Positions 1-9,261 of a stretch of DNA of 64,000 bases are shown here, piece by piece. Position numbers and translations under genes: made by a program. The notes beneath the pieces are model-generated. The model ran no database searches. It saw nothing but the letters and a program-made list of their open reading frames with translations, and was not told the origin of the DNA. Each line of letters opens with the position of its first letter. Within the stretch, counting starts at the first letter, position 1. This stretch comes from Modestobacter muralis (GTDB lineage Bacteria; Actinomycetota; Actinomycetes; Mycobacteriales; Geodermatophilaceae): NCBI RefSeq assembly GCF_010682105.1, contig NZ_JAAGWH010000041.1:80503-144502 (forward strand), written 5' to 3'.

Positions 1-1625
1 ATGCCGGTGGCGACGGCGAAGATGTTGGGGTCGAAGATCACGTCCTCGGCGGGGAAACCGACCTGGTCGACGAGGATGTCGTAGGCGCGGCGGCAGATCT
101 GCGTGCGGCGCTCCAGGTCGTCGCCCTGCCCCTGCTCGTCGAAGGCCATGACGACGACCGCGGCGCCGTACTTGCGGCACAGCCGGGCATGGCGGACGAA
201 CTCCTCCTCGCCGTTCTTCATCGAGATCGAGTTGACGATCGCCTTGCCCTGCACGTTCTTGAGGCCGGCCTCGATGACCGCCCACTTCGAGGAGTCGATC
301 ATCGTCGGCACCCGGGAGATGTCCGGTTCGGAGGCGATCAGCTTGGTGAAGCGGTCCATCGCCTCGACCCCGTCGATCATCCCCTCGTCCATGTTGATGT
401 CGATGACCTGCGCGCCGGCCTCCACCTGCTGGCGGGCGACGGCGAGGGCGGCCGGGTAGTCACCGGCCTTGATCAGGTTCCGGAAGCGGGCGGAGCCGGT
501 GATGTTGGTGCGCTCACCGACGTTGACGAACAGGCTGGTCTCGTCGATGGTCAGCGGCTCCAGGCCGGACAGCCGCAGCGCCGGCCGCGGCGCGACCGGC
601 GTCCGGGGCGCCTTGTCCGCCACCGCCGCGGCGATGGCGGCGATGTGCGCGGGCGTGGTGCCGCAGCAGCCGCCGACGAGGTTGACGAAGCCGGCCCCGG
701 CGAACTCCTCGAGGACAGCCGCGGTCTCCTCCGGCGACTCGTCGTACTCACCGAAGGCGTTGGGGAGTCCGGCGTTGGGGTAGCAGGAGACGAACGTGTC
801 GGCGACCCGGGCGATCTCGGCGATGTAGGGCCGCATCTCCTTGGCGCCCAGCGCGCAGTTCAGGCCCACGAGCAGCGGGTGCGCGTGCCGCACCGAGTAC
901 CAGAACGCCTCGGTGACCTGGCCGGACAGCGTGCGACCGGAGGCGTCGGTGATGGTGCCGGAGATCATCACCGGCCAGCGGCGGCCACGCTCCTCGAAGA
1001 GCGTCTCCAACGCGAAGATCGCGGCCTTCGCATTGAGGGTGTCGAAGATCGTCTCGATCATCAGGACGTCGGACCCACCGTCGACCAGCCCGTTGGCCTG
1101 TTCCACGTACGCGGCGACCAGGTCGTCGTAGCTCACGTTGCGCGCACCCGGGTCGTTGACGTCGGGCGAGATGGACGCCGTCCGGCTGGTCGGGCCGATG
1201 GCACCGACGACGTAGCGCGGCTTGTCGGGGGTGCTGAACTCGTCGCACGCGGCGCGGGCCAGCCGGGCCGAGGCGAGGTTCAGCTCGTAGGCCAGCTCGG
1301 CCATGCCGTAGTCGGACAGCGAGATCCGGGTGGCGTTGAAGGTGTTGGTCTCCAGCAGGTCCGCCCCGGCCTCCAGGTACTCCCGGTGGATGCCGGTGAT
1401 GATCTCCGGGGCGGTGATGCTGAGCAGGTCGTTGTTGCCCTGGACGTCGCTGGGCCAGTCGGCGAACCGCTCCCCGCGGTAGCCGGCCTCGTCGGGCCGG
1501 TCGCGCTGGATCGCCGTGCCCATGGCGCCGTCGAGGACCAGGATGCGCTGGCGCAGGGCGGCGGTCAGCGCCTCGGTGGCGTCGGGGCGGAGCTCGGCGG
1601 GCAGTCCGGGAGAGAACTGGGGCAC
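1..1625 (-). CDS. metH: Methionine synthase, cobalamin-dependent (N-terminal part, cut by window edge)
   Basis: MetH transfers a methyl group from methyltetrahydrofolate via cobalamin to homocysteine, in the cytosol. The visible 541 residues cover the homocysteine-binding barrel (about residues 15-325), including [10 protein letters not shown], the zinc-ligand cysteine in GLNCALGA and the GGCCGT cysteine pair. The start of the pterin-binding domain follows, with [13 protein letters not shown]. The activation and cobalamin domains lie beyond the left edge. The start is GTG at 1625, because GAGGA sits 7 bases upstream; an in-frame GTG 30 bases further out has no such site. The gene is divergent from the PAC2 gene, the same neighbourhood as in mycobacteria. 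I see no cobalamin riboswitch in the 225-base gap. Confidence 0.97.
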   Translation of the reverse strand, partial: MPQFSPGLPAELRPDATEALTAALRQRILVLDGAMGTAIQRDRPDEAGYRGERFADWPSDVQGNNDLLSITAPEIITGIHREYLEAGADLLETNTFNATRISLSDYGMAELAYELNLASARLARAACDEFSTPDKPRYVVGAIGPTSRTASISPDVNDPGARNVSYDDLVAAYVEQANGLVDGGSDVLMIETIFDTLNAKAAIFALETLFEERGRRWPVMISGTITDASGRTLSGQVTEAFWYSVRHAHPLLVGLNCALGAKEMRPYIAEIARVADTFVSCYPNAGLPNAFGEYDESPEETAAVLEEFAGAGFVNLVGGCCGTTPAHIAAIAAAVADKAPRTPVAPRPALRLSGLEPLTIDETSLFVNVGERTNITGSARFRNLIKAGDYPAALAVARQQVEAGAQVIDINMDEGMIDGVEAMDRFTKLIASEPDISRVPTMIDSSKWAVIEAGLKNVQGKAIVNSISMKNGEEEFVRHARLCRKYGAAVVVMAFDEQGQGDDLERRTQICRRAYDILVDQVGFPAEDVIFDPNIFAVATG

Positions 1626-1850
1626 AGGTGCGTCCTCGGGTCGTCGATCGGGCACGGGATCACGGGCGTCCGGCGCCAGGGCCCTGGCAACGCCGACGGG
1701 CAGCAGCGCCTCGTCGTCCTCGAACAACGTCTCCCATCGTCCCACTCCCGTCCACCCCCGTGCCGGAGGCCGCCCGCCGTCCACGGGTCCGCCGTCCACG
1801 GGGTCCCGGCGGGCCCCGACCCCGGCGCGAGATCGACGTAGGCTCGACCG
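1626..1850. promoter_or_regulatory. Divergent metH / PAC2 promoter region; leaderless-type promoter for the PAC2 gene
   Basis: This 225-base gap separates two divergent genes. Toward the right, TAGGCT at 1839-1844 matches the TANNNT -10 pattern and ends 6 bases before the GTG at 1851. Transcription would then begin at or next to the start codon, giving a leaderless mRNA; no Shine-Dalgarno sequence precedes that GTG. On the metH side only the GAGGA ribosome site (1633-1637) is clear. No riboswitch-like fold was recognised. Confidence 0.45.
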
Positions 1851-2720
1851 GTGATCGATCCGAAGTCCGACGCAGACGACCTGCCCGAGCTGGACGACCC
1901 CGTGGTCGTGGTCGCGTTCGAGGGGTGGAACGACGCCGGGGACGCCGCCACGGGTGCCGTCGAGCACCTGGAGCTCAGCTGGGACGCCACCCCGCTCGCC
2001 GCGCTGGACCCCGAGGACTACTACGACTTCCAGGTCAACCGCCCCACCGTCTCCCTGATCGACGGCGTCAACCGCCGCCTGGAGTGGCCGACCACCCGCA
2101 TCTCGGTCGCGAAGCCCCCGGGCAGCGACCGGCACGTCGTGCTCATCCGCGGCATCGAGCCCAACATGCGCTGGCGCAGCTTCTGCGACGAGCTGATCGA
2201 GCTGTGCCAGGAGCTGGGCGTGACCACCGTGGTCGCGCTCGGCGCGCTGCTGGCCGACACGCCCCACACCCGCCCCACGCCGGTCAGCGGCTCGGCCTAC
2301 GACGCGGAGTCCGCGCGCCAGTGGGGGGTGGAGACCTCCCGCTACGAGGGGCCGACCGGCATCCTCGGCGTCTTCGCCGACGCGTGCGTGCAGTCGGGCA
2401 TCCCGGCGGTGAGCTTCTGGGCCGCGGTGCCGCACTACGTCTCCCAGCCGCCCTCGCCGCGGGCCACCATCGCCCTGCTCACCCGGGTGGAGGAGGTCCT
2501 GGAGCTCACCGTGCCGCTGGGCTCGCTGCCGCAGCAGGCCGACGAGTGGGTCACCACGGTCGACGAGATGGCCCAGGAGGACGAGGAGGTCGTGGAGTAC
2601 GTGCGCTCGCTGGAGGAGCGCGCCACCGCCACCGACCTGTCCCAGGCCAACGGTGACCAGATCGCCCGCGAGTTCGAGCGCTACCTGCGCCGCCGCGGCG
2701 GCACCGCGGGCACGAGCTGA
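1851..2720 (+). CDS. PAC2 family protein (proteasome assembly chaperone 2-like)
   Basis: This 289-residue PAC2-family (former DUF75) protein is related to eukaryotic proteasome assembly chaperone 2. In mycobacteria the homologue sits next to metH, as here. Visible family features are the N-terminal [16 protein letters not shown] segment, [10 protein letters not shown] and LRWRSF-like blocks, and [16 protein letters not shown]. The second half holds an acidic helical tail ending in an Arg-rich RRRGG. The start is GTG with no ribosome site but a TANNNT box 6 bases upstream. Molecular function is not established for the bacterial family. The assignment rests on whole-length resemblance. Confidence 0.88.
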   Translation: MIDPKSDADDLPELDDPVVVVAFEGWNDAGDAATGAVEHLELSWDATPLAALDPEDYYDFQVNRPTVSLIDGVNRRLEWPTTRISVAKPPGSDRHVVLIRGIEPNMRWRSFCDELIELCQELGVTTVVALGALLADTPHTRPTPVSGSAYDAESARQWGVETSRYEGPTGILGVFADACVQSGIPAVSFWAAVPHYVSQPPSPRATIALLTRVEEVLELTVPLGSLPQQADEWVTTVDEMAQEDEEVVEYVRSLEERATATDLSQANGDQIAREFERYLRRRGGTAGTS

Positions 2721-2739
2721 CCCCTCCCTGGGACCACCA

Positions 2740-2784
2740 CGGGCTGGTGGTGGTCGTCCGCTGCGGATGACCACCACCAGCCCG
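2740..2784. terminator. Very long hairpin terminator between PAC2 gene and the convergent small ORF
   Basis: Arms 2740-2760 and 2764-2784 pair over 21 bp with one G-T wobble around a CTG loop. The outer 16 bp (CGGGCTGGTGGTGGTC and its complement) are perfect. A second, competing 9-bp hairpin uses GACCACCAC at 2732-2740 with part of the left arm. There is no U tract, which is usual in actinobacteria. It lies between a plus-strand gene end and a minus-strand gene end and can serve both. Confidence 0.75.
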
Positions 2785-2887
2785 TCCTCGTCTTCCGGGG
2801 TCGGCGAGGCGAGATCTGCGGTCTCGGGGCCTCCTGCCCGCGGAGACCCCGAGAACGCAGCACCCGTCAGGGGACCCGTGCGGCGCC

Positions 2888-3070
2888 TCAGCGGCCGCGC
2901 AGGGTGCTCAGCGCCTGCGAGCGGCGCGCCACCAGCTCGGCGTAGGTGCCGTCGCGCTCGGCCCAGCGGTGCATCCGCACGCCCTCGACGAGGACCTCTC
3001 GCAGGTGCTCACGGCGCTCGCCCGCGTCCTGCAGCTGGACGACGACGAGCACCGGTCCCTGGTCGACCAC
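2888..3070 (-). CDS. Small hypothetical protein downstream of the dGTPase-like gene
   Basis: This possible 60-residue product starts at GTG 3070 and ends at 2888, 43 bases after the dGTPase-like gene on the same strand. The reading frame keeps actinobacterial codon use: a hydrophobic VLVVVQLQD strand, then a charged helix ([13 protein letters not shown]) and a basic end. The same frame remains protein-like upstream of the GTG ([13 protein letters not shown]) but finds no start codon before running into the preceding gene. The true start may therefore be unusual, or the 5' end lost. I do not recognise the family. Confidence 0.4.
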   Translation of the reverse strand: MVDQGPVLVVVQLQDAGERREHLREVLVEGVRMHRWAERDGTYAELVARRSQALSTLRGR

Positions 3071-3113
3071 CGTCCACCACCCGGTGGGCGGCCAGCTGCG
3101 GCTGCACCGCGTC

Positions 3114-4163
3114 CTAGGGGGTGACCAGCAGCGGGCGCATCCGCACCGACGCGGTGTCGTCGAAGAGCCGGTCGTGGGTGGCCAGGGCGAACCGGTCGGT
3201 CATGCCGGTGACGTGGTCGACGACCTGGGTGAGCAGGTCGGCCTCGGTGTCGCGGTAGGTGGCCGGGATGAGCTCGGGGTGGGCCAGGTGGTGGTCGACG
3301 AGCCGGCGGATGACGTCGATCGCGATGTGCTTCTGCCCGGCCGCGGTGTCGGACTCGTACACCCGGGCGAACATGAAGGCCCGCAGCTCGGCCATCGCCT
3401 CCAGCGCCTCCGGGGCCATGACCACCGCGCCGGTGGCGTTGCCCGGGGACAGGCTGCCCTCGACGACGGCGGAGATCATCGCGCCGACCATCGCGCTCCC
3501 CGGGGCGCCGAACACCCGGCGGGTGCTGGCCGGCAGCTCACCGACGGACAACACCCCGGCGCGGACGGCGTCCAGCGCGTCGTGGGAGAGGTAGCCGATC
3601 CGGTCGGCGTACCGCACGCACTCGGCCTCCCGGGTCGCCGGCGGCGGGGTGATCTTCCAGCTGTGCGCCCGGATGCCGTCCCGGACCTCCCAGGTGAGGT
3701 TGAGGTCCTCGAGCACCTCCACGATCCGCACACCCTGCGCGGCGTGGTGCCAGCCGCCGGCGACGTAGGGCTCCAGGGCCGCCTCGCCGATGTGCCCGAA
3801 CGGCGAGTGCCCCAGGTCGTGGCCCAGCGCGATCGCCTCGGCCAGGGTCTCGTTGAGCGACAGCGCGGCGGCCAGCGACCGGGCCACCTGGGTGACCTGG
3901 AGGGTGTGGGTCAGCCGGGTGACGAAGTGGTCGCCGTCGGGGTTCAGGAAGACCTGCGTCTTGTGCTTGAGCCGGCGGAAGGCCTTGGCGTGCAGGATCC
4001 GGTCGCGGTCCCGCTCGTACGCCGTCCGCAGCGGGTCCTCCGGCTCCGGCCGGGCCCGGCCGCGGGTGCGCACCGAGCGGGCCGCGGCGGGCGCGAGCAG
4101 CTCCTCGGCGGCCTCACGGGCACGGCGGTCGGCGAGCCGGAACGGGGCGGCGGGCGCGCTCAT
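3114..4163 (-). CDS. dgt: Deoxyguanosinetriphosphate triphosphohydrolase-like HD-domain protein
   Basis: This HD-superfamily dNTP triphosphohydrolase converts dGTP (or other dNTPs) to the nucleoside plus triphosphate. The 349-residue protein shows the metal-binding H of LTHTLQVTQVA (about residue 75), the HDLGHSPFGH motif (about residue 110) and a later D in the RYADRIGYLSHDALDA block. This is the order expected of the family. The start is ATG 4163 (MSAPAAPF), 13 bases past the mshC stop; a longer frame to 4220 would overlap mshC. It belongs to the mshC transcription unit. Dgt-type enzymes are often allosteric, so the true substrate cannot be read from sequence. Confidence 0.9.
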   Translation of the reverse strand: MSAPAAPFRLADRRAREAAEELLAPAAARSVRTRGRARPEPEDPLRTAYERDRDRILHAKAFRRLKHKTQVFLNPDGDHFVTRLTHTLQVTQVARSLAAALSLNETLAEAIALGHDLGHSPFGHIGEAALEPYVAGGWHHAAQGVRIVEVLEDLNLTWEVRDGIRAHSWKITPPPATREAECVRYADRIGYLSHDALDAVRAGVLSVGELPASTRRVFGAPGSAMVGAMISAVVEGSLSPGNATGAVVMAPEALEAMAELRAFMFARVYESDTAAGQKHIAIDVIRRLVDHHLAHPELIPATYRDTEADLLTQVVDHVTGMTDRFALATHDRLFDDTASVRMRPLLVTP

Positions 4164-4176
4164 GCCCGGCACGGTC

Positions 4177-5442
4177 TCATGCCGACAGCGCGATGCCGAG
4201 CAGGGCGTCGACGAGGTCACCCACCACGGTGGGCGACTGCTCGTCCCAGTCGTCGGGCGTGTCGGGGGCGTCAGTACCGGCCAGGGTGGCGGCGGCCCAG
4301 GCGTCGACCGCGGCGAGGGAGCCCGGGGTGTCCAGGTCGTCGGCCAGCCGCTCGCGGACGGTGATCAGCACCGGGCCGGCCGGGGCGCCCAGCGGCAGGG
4401 CCACCGCGCGCTGCCAGGTGGCCAGCCGCTCCTCCGCCTGCACGAGCAGGTCCGGGGTCCAGGCGCGGTCGGTGCGGTAGTGCCCGGACAGCAGGGCGAG
4501 CCGGATGGCCATCGGGTCGACGCCCTCACCGCGCAGCCGGGACACGAACACCAGGTTGCCGCGGCTCTTGCTCATCTTCTCGCCGTCCAGGCCGATCATC
4601 GCCGCGTGCACGTAGGCCCGGGCGAAGGGCTTGGTGGCCGTCAGCGCCTCGGCGTGGACGGCGGAGTACTCGTGGTGCGGGAAGACCAGGTCGCTGCCCC
4701 CGCCCTGCACGTCGAAGCCCATGCCGATGGTGTCCAGGGCGATGGCGGCGCACTCGATGTGCCAGCCGGGGCGTCCGGCGACCCCGCGCGGGCCGGGCCA
4801 GGACGGCTCGCCCTCCCGGGCACCGCGCCACAGCAGCGGGTCGAGCCGGTTGCGCTTGCCCGGCCGGTCGGGGTCACCGCCCCGCTCGGCGGACAGCCGC
4901 AGCATGGTCGGCTCGTCGTAGCCGGACTCGGCACCGAACCCGGGCGCCTGGGAGACGTCGTGGTAGACGTCGCCGGTGCCGTCGTCGAGGGAGTAGGCCA
5001 GGCCCGCGTCCCACAGCTCCTCGACCTTGCCCACGATCTGCGGGATGGCCTCCACGGCGCCGACGTAGTCGTCGGGGGGCAGCACGCGCAGGGCGGTCAT
5101 GTCCTCGCGGAACAGCGCGGTCTCCCGCATGCCCAGGACGATCCAGTCCTCGCCGTCCCGGTCGGCCCGCTCGAACAGCGGGTCGTCGACGTCGGTGACG
5201 TTCTGCACGAAGTGCACCGCGTGCCGGGCGTCGCGCCAGATCCGGTTCACCAGGTCGAAGGCCAGGTAGGTGGCGGCGTGACCGAGGTGGGTGGCGTCGT
5301 AGGGGGTGATCCCGCAGACGTACATCCGCGCGGTGCGGCCGGGGGTGACCTCGACGACCTCTCCGCGGGCGGTGTCGAACAGCCGCAGGGCCGGACCGGA
5401 ACCGGGCAGCATCGGGATCAGTGGGGCGGGCCAGGAGTGCAC
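4177..5442 (-). CDS. mshC: Mycothiol cysteine ligase MshC
   Basis: MshC is an ATP-dependent L-cysteine:glucosaminyl-inositol ligase, the third enzyme of mycothiol synthesis. It is a cysteinyl-tRNA-synthetase-like protein without the tRNA-binding tail. The [14 protein letters not shown] segment carries the zinc cysteine and the HIGH-type motif, WHIECAAIA the second zinc cysteine and histidine region, and KMSKS the ATP loop. The length of 421 residues fits the family. The chosen start is GTG 5442 (VHSWPAP), because family members begin with this SWPAP block; a frame to 5484 adds 14 unlikely residues. The dGTPase-like gene follows at 13 bases. Its presence marks the organism as a mycothiol-making actinobacterium. 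Confidence 0.95.
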   Translation of the reverse strand: MHSWPAPLIPMLPGSGPALRLFDTARGEVVEVTPGRTARMYVCGITPYDATHLGHAATYLAFDLVNRIWRDARHAVHFVQNVTDVDDPLFERADRDGEDWIVLGMRETALFREDMTALRVLPPDDYVGAVEAIPQIVGKVEELWDAGLAYSLDDGTGDVYHDVSQAPGFGAESGYDEPTMLRLSAERGGDPDRPGKRNRLDPLLWRGAREGEPSWPGPRGVAGRPGWHIECAAIALDTIGMGFDVQGGGSDLVFPHHEYSAVHAEALTATKPFARAYVHAAMIGLDGEKMSKSRGNLVFVSRLRGEGVDPMAIRLALLSGHYRTDRAWTPDLLVQAEERLATWQRAVALPLGAPAGPVLITVRERLADDLDTPGSLAAVDAWAAATLAGTDAPDTPDDWDEQSPTVVGDLVDALLGIALSA

Positions 5443-5513
5443 GTGGCGAGGGTAGAACCGCATCCCGACAGCTCCGCACGGCACCCGGTCGCACCCGTCC
5501 CGGCGGGGCGTGT

Positions 5514-5900
5514 TCAGGGCCAGGTGGTGGCGTACCGGTCGAACTGCTCACCGGTCTGCACGCCGACCACGCAGAACAGCAGGCCGGAGGGGTCTTTCAT
5601 CTGCCAGAAGCCGCCCATGTCGGCCATCCGCAGCGCACCGAGCGCTTCCAGCCGGGCGACCTCGGCGTGCACGTCGTCGGTCTCGATGTCGACGTGCCAG
5701 CGCGGCGCGGTGCCCGGGCCGGTGCGCTGGACCTCCAGGTGGAACCCGTCGGCGAAGGAGCCCAGCGAGGACCACACGTCGTCGGTGGGGTCGCCACCGA
5801 CCGGGTGCCCGGTGGCCGCCGACCAGAACTGCTGCCCACGGTCGTGCAGGTGCGGGGGCAGGTCGATGAGCAGGACGGCGAGACGACTGCGGTGCGGCAC
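5514..5900 (-). CDS. VOC (glyoxalase/bleomycin resistance) family protein
   Basis: This small VOC-fold protein of about 128 residues has the two beta-alpha-beta-beta-beta modules expected. They start at [11 protein letters not shown] and at [23 protein letters not shown], ending with the [11 protein letters not shown] strand typical of glyoxalase-like domains. Metal or substrate cannot be inferred. The start is taken at GTG 5900 (PHRSR), where relatives begin; upstream GTG 5921 and TTG 5936 are in frame. It lies 71 bases upstream of mshC on the same strand and just after two strong hairpins, so it may head the mshC transcript. Confidence 0.8.
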   Translation of the reverse strand: MPHRSRLAVLLIDLPPHLHDRGQQFWSAATGHPVGGDPTDDVWSSLGSFADGFHLEVQRTGPGTAPRWHVDIETDDVHAEVARLEALGALRMADMGGFWQMKDPSGLLFCVVGVQTGEQFDRYATTWP

Positions 5901-5988
5901 CGGCCCACCCAACCAGCGCACGCCCGTCGGGGGCAATGCGCTCCGGCCCCAGGCCGCGGTGGCCTCGGGGCGGCGTCCGGGCTCACCG

Positions 5989-6050
5989 TGCGTGCTCCTG
6001 GCTCAGCGCACACCGTGAGCCAGGAGCACGCATGATCAGGTCACCTGATC
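5989..6050 (-). terminator. Two adjacent perfect hairpins downstream of the SCO1664-family gene
   Basis: The first stem is 17 bp, perfect, with arms 5989-6005 (TGCGTGCTCCTGGCTCA) and 6016-6032 and a 10-base loop. The second is the perfect 17-base palindrome GATCAGGTCACCTGATC at 6034-6050. Both lie just after the stop codon of the minus-strand gene ending at 6061 and before the VOC gene. They probably separate the uppP-SCO1664 unit from the VOC-mshC-dgt unit. The short second palindrome could instead be an operator. Confidence 0.7.
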
Positions 6051-6060
6051 CCGGCGGACC

Positions 6061-6939
6061 TCAGAAGGGCGGCCAGGGGAGGGCGGGCCAGTCGCCGGAG
6101 GGCTGCGGGTGCAGCTTCGTGCGGAGCAGGTCCTCGACGCGCTGCTGGGTGCGCCGCACCTCGCGGCGGGTGAGGTGGGAGTGCAGCTGCTCCCCCAGCT
6201 CGCCGCGCAGCTGCCCGGCCAGCCGTTCCAGCACCGCCAGGTGCTCCAGCAGCAGCGGCTTGCCGGCCCAGCGCCACAGCAGGGTGCGCAGCTTGGGGTC
6301 GACGGAGAAGCAGATGCCGTGGTCGACGCCGTACACGTGGCCGTCGCGCATCGGGATGATGTGGCCGCCCTTGCGGTCGGCGTTGTTCACGACCGCGTCG
6401 AACACCGCCATCCGGCGCAGGCCCGGGTCGTCGGCGCGGACGAACTCGGCGAGGTCGACGGCCGGGTCGGCGTCCATCCACAGCTGCACCATGCCGGTGC
6501 CGTAGGGCCCCTCGCGCAGCACCGTGGGCGGGACGACACCCCAGCCGGTCGCCTCCGACACCAGGTGCGCGCTGATCTCCCGGCCGGCCAGCGTGCCGTC
6601 GGGGAAGTCCCACAGCGGCCGCTCACCGGCCACCGGCTTGTAGACGCACGTGGCGCCCAGGGTCTCGGTGCGGATGGCGGCGATCAGGGTGACGTTGCTG
6701 GCGTCCAGCAGCCGGCCCTCGAGGTCCAGCGCGCCCTCGCGCAGCAGGGTGGCCACCTCGTCGGGACCGTCGGGGGCGCGGCGGTCGCCGTGGTCGAAGG
6801 TGGTCAGGTCCAGCTCGACGACGTCACCGTCGTCCTCGTACTCCTCGTCGTCGTACTCGACGACGGGCTCGTTGTCGGCCACCAGGTCCTCCAGCCGGTC
6901 GTCGCGGGGGCCGGAGCCCGGGTCGGGCGGGCCCGTCAC
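6061..6939 (-). CDS. SCO1664 family protein (PI3/PI4-kinase-like fold)
   Basis: This 292-residue member of the actinobacterial SCO1664 family is annotated elsewhere as distantly kinase-like. An acidic N-terminal tail (VVEYDDEEYEDDGDVVELD, residues 27-45) precedes the conserved part. That part has LGATCVYKPVAGERPLWDFP, then FDAVVNNADRKGGHI and GVDHGICF, which resemble the lysine, catalytic loop (NADRK) and metal-binding (DHG) motifs of phosphoinositide-type kinases. The start is GTG 6939. It follows the DUF3090 gene by 25 bases, the order seen around mshC in streptomycetes. The substrate is unknown. Confidence 0.88.
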   Translation of the reverse strand: MTGPPDPGSGPRDDRLEDLVADNEPVVEYDDEEYEDDGDVVELDLTTFDHGDRRAPDGPDEVATLLREGALDLEGRLLDASNVTLIAAIRTETLGATCVYKPVAGERPLWDFPDGTLAGREISAHLVSEATGWGVVPPTVLREGPYGTGMVQLWMDADPAVDLAEFVRADDPGLRRMAVFDAVVNNADRKGGHIIPMRDGHVYGVDHGICFSVDPKLRTLLWRWAGKPLLLEHLAVLERLAGQLRGELGEQLHSHLTRREVRRTQQRVEDLLRTKLHPQPSGDWPALPWPPF

Positions 6940-6964
6940 CGGGCGCCCCCGTGCCGGCCGCGGG

Positions 6965-7516
6965 TCAGCGGCGGTAGCCGTTCTGCCGGGGGCAGACGTG
7001 CCCGGAGGGGTCCAGCGGCAGGGAGCACAGCGGGCAGGAGGGCCGGCCGGCGGAGATGACCCGCCGGGCGCGGGCGACGAAGGCGCGGGCGGCGGCCGGG
7101 GTGATGGTCACCCGCAGCGCGTCGGGGCCCTCGTCGCTGTCGGAGAGGATCACGTCCTCCTCGATCGGCTCCTCACCGGCGGCGACGGCCTCGACGACGA
7201 CGGCCGCGGACTCGCCGTCCCAGGCCAGGCCCATCGCCGCGACGCGGAACTCCTCGTCGACGGGGGCGGTGAGCGGGGCGAGGTCGTCGACGTCGGCGTC
7301 GGGCGGGACGACGACGGAGGCGCGGGTGGCGACCTCGTCGAGCAACTCGCTCATGCGGTCGGCCAGCACCTGGACCTGCGACTTCTCCAGCGCGACGCTG
7401 ACCGTGCGGCCGGCGGCGTCGGAGGCCTGCAGGTAGAAGGTGCGGTCACCGGGCTGACCCACCGTTCCCGCGACGAACCGGGAGGGACGGTCGAAGGTGA
7501 AGACCTGACGAGGCAC
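6965..7516 (-). CDS. DUF3090 family protein
   Basis: This 183-residue member of the actinobacterial DUF3090 family is recognised from FTFDRPSRFVAGTVGQPGDRTFYLQA at the N-terminus and VALEKSQVQVLADRMSELLDE. The C-terminal CPLCSLPLDPSGHVCPRQNG resembles a small zinc knuckle (CxxC plus a later HxC). The GTG start lies 9 bases from the upstream phosphatase stop, so the two are surely co-transcribed. The repeated pairing with the SCO1664 family suggests a common but unknown role. Confidence 0.9.
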   Translation of the reverse strand: MPRQVFTFDRPSRFVAGTVGQPGDRTFYLQASDAAGRTVSVALEKSQVQVLADRMSELLDEVATRASVVVPPDADVDDLAPLTAPVDEEFRVAAMGLAWDGESAAVVVEAVAAGEEPIEEDVILSDSDEGPDALRVTITPAAARAFVARARRVISAGRPSCPLCSLPLDPSGHVCPRQNGYRR

Positions 7517-7525
7517 GGTGCCAGG

Positions 7526-8245
7526 TTACGCGGCGCCGGGGCCCGCGCCGCCGCCGACGACCGCGTCGGAGCTGACCTTGCGCCGGCCGCGCTTCTTCGG
7601 CGGCGGCGGGATCAGCGCGGCGACGTCCCCACCGGTGTCGTTGACCCGCACGACGAACGGGCGGGTGTCGGTGTAGGTGACCACCGAGATCGAGGCGGGG
7701 TCGACGACGATCCGCTGGAAGGAGTCCAGGTGCATGCCGAAGGCGTCGGCCAGCACGGCCTTGATCACGTCACCGTGGCTGCAGGCCATCCAGACGGCGT
7801 CGGGTCCCAGGGTCGCGTTCCACTCCCGGACGGCGGCGACCGCGCGGGCCTGGGTCTGCGCCAGGCCCTCCCCTCCGTCGCCGGGGAACACCGCGGCGGA
7901 GGGGTGCTGCTGCACGACCTTCCACAGCGGCTCCTTGGCCAGCTCCTTGATCGGCCGGCCGGTCCAGTCGCCGTAGCGGGCCTCGCCGAGCCGGTCGTCG
8001 GTGCGCAGCTCCAGCTCCCGGCCGGCGGCGCGCTGGGCCTCGAGGACGGCGCCGGCGGTCTGCTGGCAGCGCTCCAGCGGGCTGCTCACGACCGCCGCCA
8101 GCGGGACCGCCGACAGCCGCTGGGCGACCGCGGTCACCTGCCCCTGCCCGGTCTCGTCGAGCTGGACGCCGGGGGTCCAGCCGGCGAGCACGCCGGCGGT
8201 GTTGGCCGTCGTCCGGCCGTGCCTGAGCAGGATGACGGTGGTCAC
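7526..8245 (-). CDS. Histidine phosphatase family protein (MSMEG_4193-type)
   Basis: This 239-residue phosphoglycerate-mutase-like phosphatase has the N-terminal catalytic LLRHGRTTANTAG (RHG motif) and a second basic site in SSPLERCQQTAGA. The second catalytic histidine is in WMACSHGDVIKAVLADAFG. The C-terminus is a basic, Gly-rich tail (PPPPKKRGRRK). The start is GTG 8245. The order uppP, phosphatase, DUF3090, SCO1664, mshC matches the mycobacterial and streptomycete neighbourhood. It is a hydrolase of some phosphoester; the substrate is not known. Confidence 0.9.
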   Translation of the reverse strand: MTTVILLRHGRTTANTAGVLAGWTPGVQLDETGQGQVTAVAQRLSAVPLAAVVSSPLERCQQTAGAVLEAQRAAGRELELRTDDRLGEARYGDWTGRPIKELAKEPLWKVVQQHPSAAVFPGDGGEGLAQTQARAVAAVREWNATLGPDAVWMACSHGDVIKAVLADAFGMHLDSFQRIVVDPASISVVTYTDTRPFVVRVNDTGGDVAALIPPPPKKRGRRKVSSDAVVGGGAGPGAA

Positions 8246-8270
8246 GGTTGGAGCGTAGGCGGCCCGGCGG

Positions 8271-9098
8271 CTAGGCCCCGGAGTTCGGGTCGAGGACGCC
8301 GGTGCCGACCAGCACCAGGATCAGCAGGCCCAGCACGACGCGGTAGACGACGAACGGGGTGAAGCTGCCCCGGTCCAGGTAGCGCAGCAGCCAGGCGATG
8401 ACGACGTAGCCGACGGCGAAGGAGATGACGGTGGCCAGCAGGGTCGGGCCCCACTCGATGCCCCCGTCCAGGGACTGCTGCACCTGGTAGAGCCCGGACC
8501 CCAGGACGGCGGGGATGGCCAGCAGGAACGAGTAGCGCGCCGCCGCGGACCGGGAGTAGCCGAGGAACCGGCCGGCGGTGATGGTGCCCCCGGAGCGGGA
8601 GACGCCGGGGATCAGCGCGAGCGCCTGGGCGAACCCGTAGGCCAGCCCGTGCCGCGGCGTGAGGTCGCTGAGCTCCAGCTTCCCGCTGCTCATCCGGTCG
8701 GCGGCGTAGAGGATCAGGGAGAACAGCACCAGGGCGATCGCGACGATGCGCAGGTCGCGGAAGGTGGTCTCGATCTGGTCCTGCAGCAGCAGCCCGAGCA
8801 CGATGATCGGGATGCTGCCGATGATGATCAGCCAGCCCATCCGGGCGTCGGCGTCGCGCGGGCGGTCGCGGTGCAGCAGCGAGCCCACCCAGGACCTGAT
8901 GATCCGCGCGATGTCCTTGCGGAAGTAGATGAGCACCGCGAGCTCGGTGCCGATCTGGATGATCGCGGTGAACGCCGCACCCGGGTCCTCCCAGCCGAAG
9001 AGGTCACCGACGATGCGCAGGTGGGCACTCGAGCTGACCGGGATGAACTCGGTGAGCCCCTGCACCAGCCCCAGGAACGCGGCCTCGAACCAGCCCAC
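8271..9098 (-). CDS. uppP: Undecaprenyl-diphosphate phosphatase
   Basis: This integral membrane enzyme dephosphorylates undecaprenyl diphosphate for recycling of the cell-wall lipid carrier and can give bacitracin resistance. The 275 residues contain LGLVQGLTEFIPVSSSAHLRI at the N-terminus (catalytic E and SSSAH) and the second conserved PGVSRSGGTITAGRFLG (phosphate-binding R). About eight hydrophobic segments fit the family. The GTG start at 9098 is divergent from the aldo/keto reductase. It is first in the minus-strand series that leads to mshC. Confidence 0.95.
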   Translation of the reverse strand: MGWFEAAFLGLVQGLTEFIPVSSSAHLRIVGDLFGWEDPGAAFTAIIQIGTELAVLIYFRKDIARIIRSWVGSLLHRDRPRDADARMGWLIIIGSIPIIVLGLLLQDQIETTFRDLRIVAIALVLFSLILYAADRMSSGKLELSDLTPRHGLAYGFAQALALIPGVSRSGGTITAGRFLGYSRSAAARYSFLLAIPAVLGSGLYQVQQSLDGGIEWGPTLLATVISFAVGYVVIAWLLRYLDRGSFTPFVVYRVVLGLLILVLVGTGVLDPNSGA

Positions 9099-9247
9099 GG
9101 GTCAGCCCTGCCGGGGAGGACGGGAGGCGGACGGGACGACGGCGCGAGGGCATGACACGGCAGGCACCCTAGGGGTCGGACCTGGCAGTCCCCTCGCGAC
9201 GCCCCGCGCGGCCGCCTCGGTGGACGGTCGGTGTCGGTGGGCACCGG

Positions 9248-9253
9248 TAGGTT
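9248..9253 (+). promoter_or_regulatory. Leaderless-type -10 box of the aldo/keto reductase gene
   Basis: TAGGTT fits the TANNNT actinobacterial -10 pattern and ends 8 bases before the GTG at 9262. No Shine-Dalgarno sequence precedes the GTG. The box lies between two ACCGGT hexamers (9243-9248 and 9255-9260), so the repeats could bind a regulator or be incidental. Confidence 0.45.
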
Positions 9254-9261
9254 GACCGGTC

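Noticed and set aside
189..1841. Long plus-strand open frame opposite metH
   Set aside because: Its protein is a low-complexity antisense product of high GC. The minus strand encodes clear MetH domains in the same place.
1626..1850. Cobalamin riboswitch upstream of metH
   Set aside because: No B12 box or matching helices were seen in the short gap, and a clear GAGGA ribosome site is directly in front of the gene.
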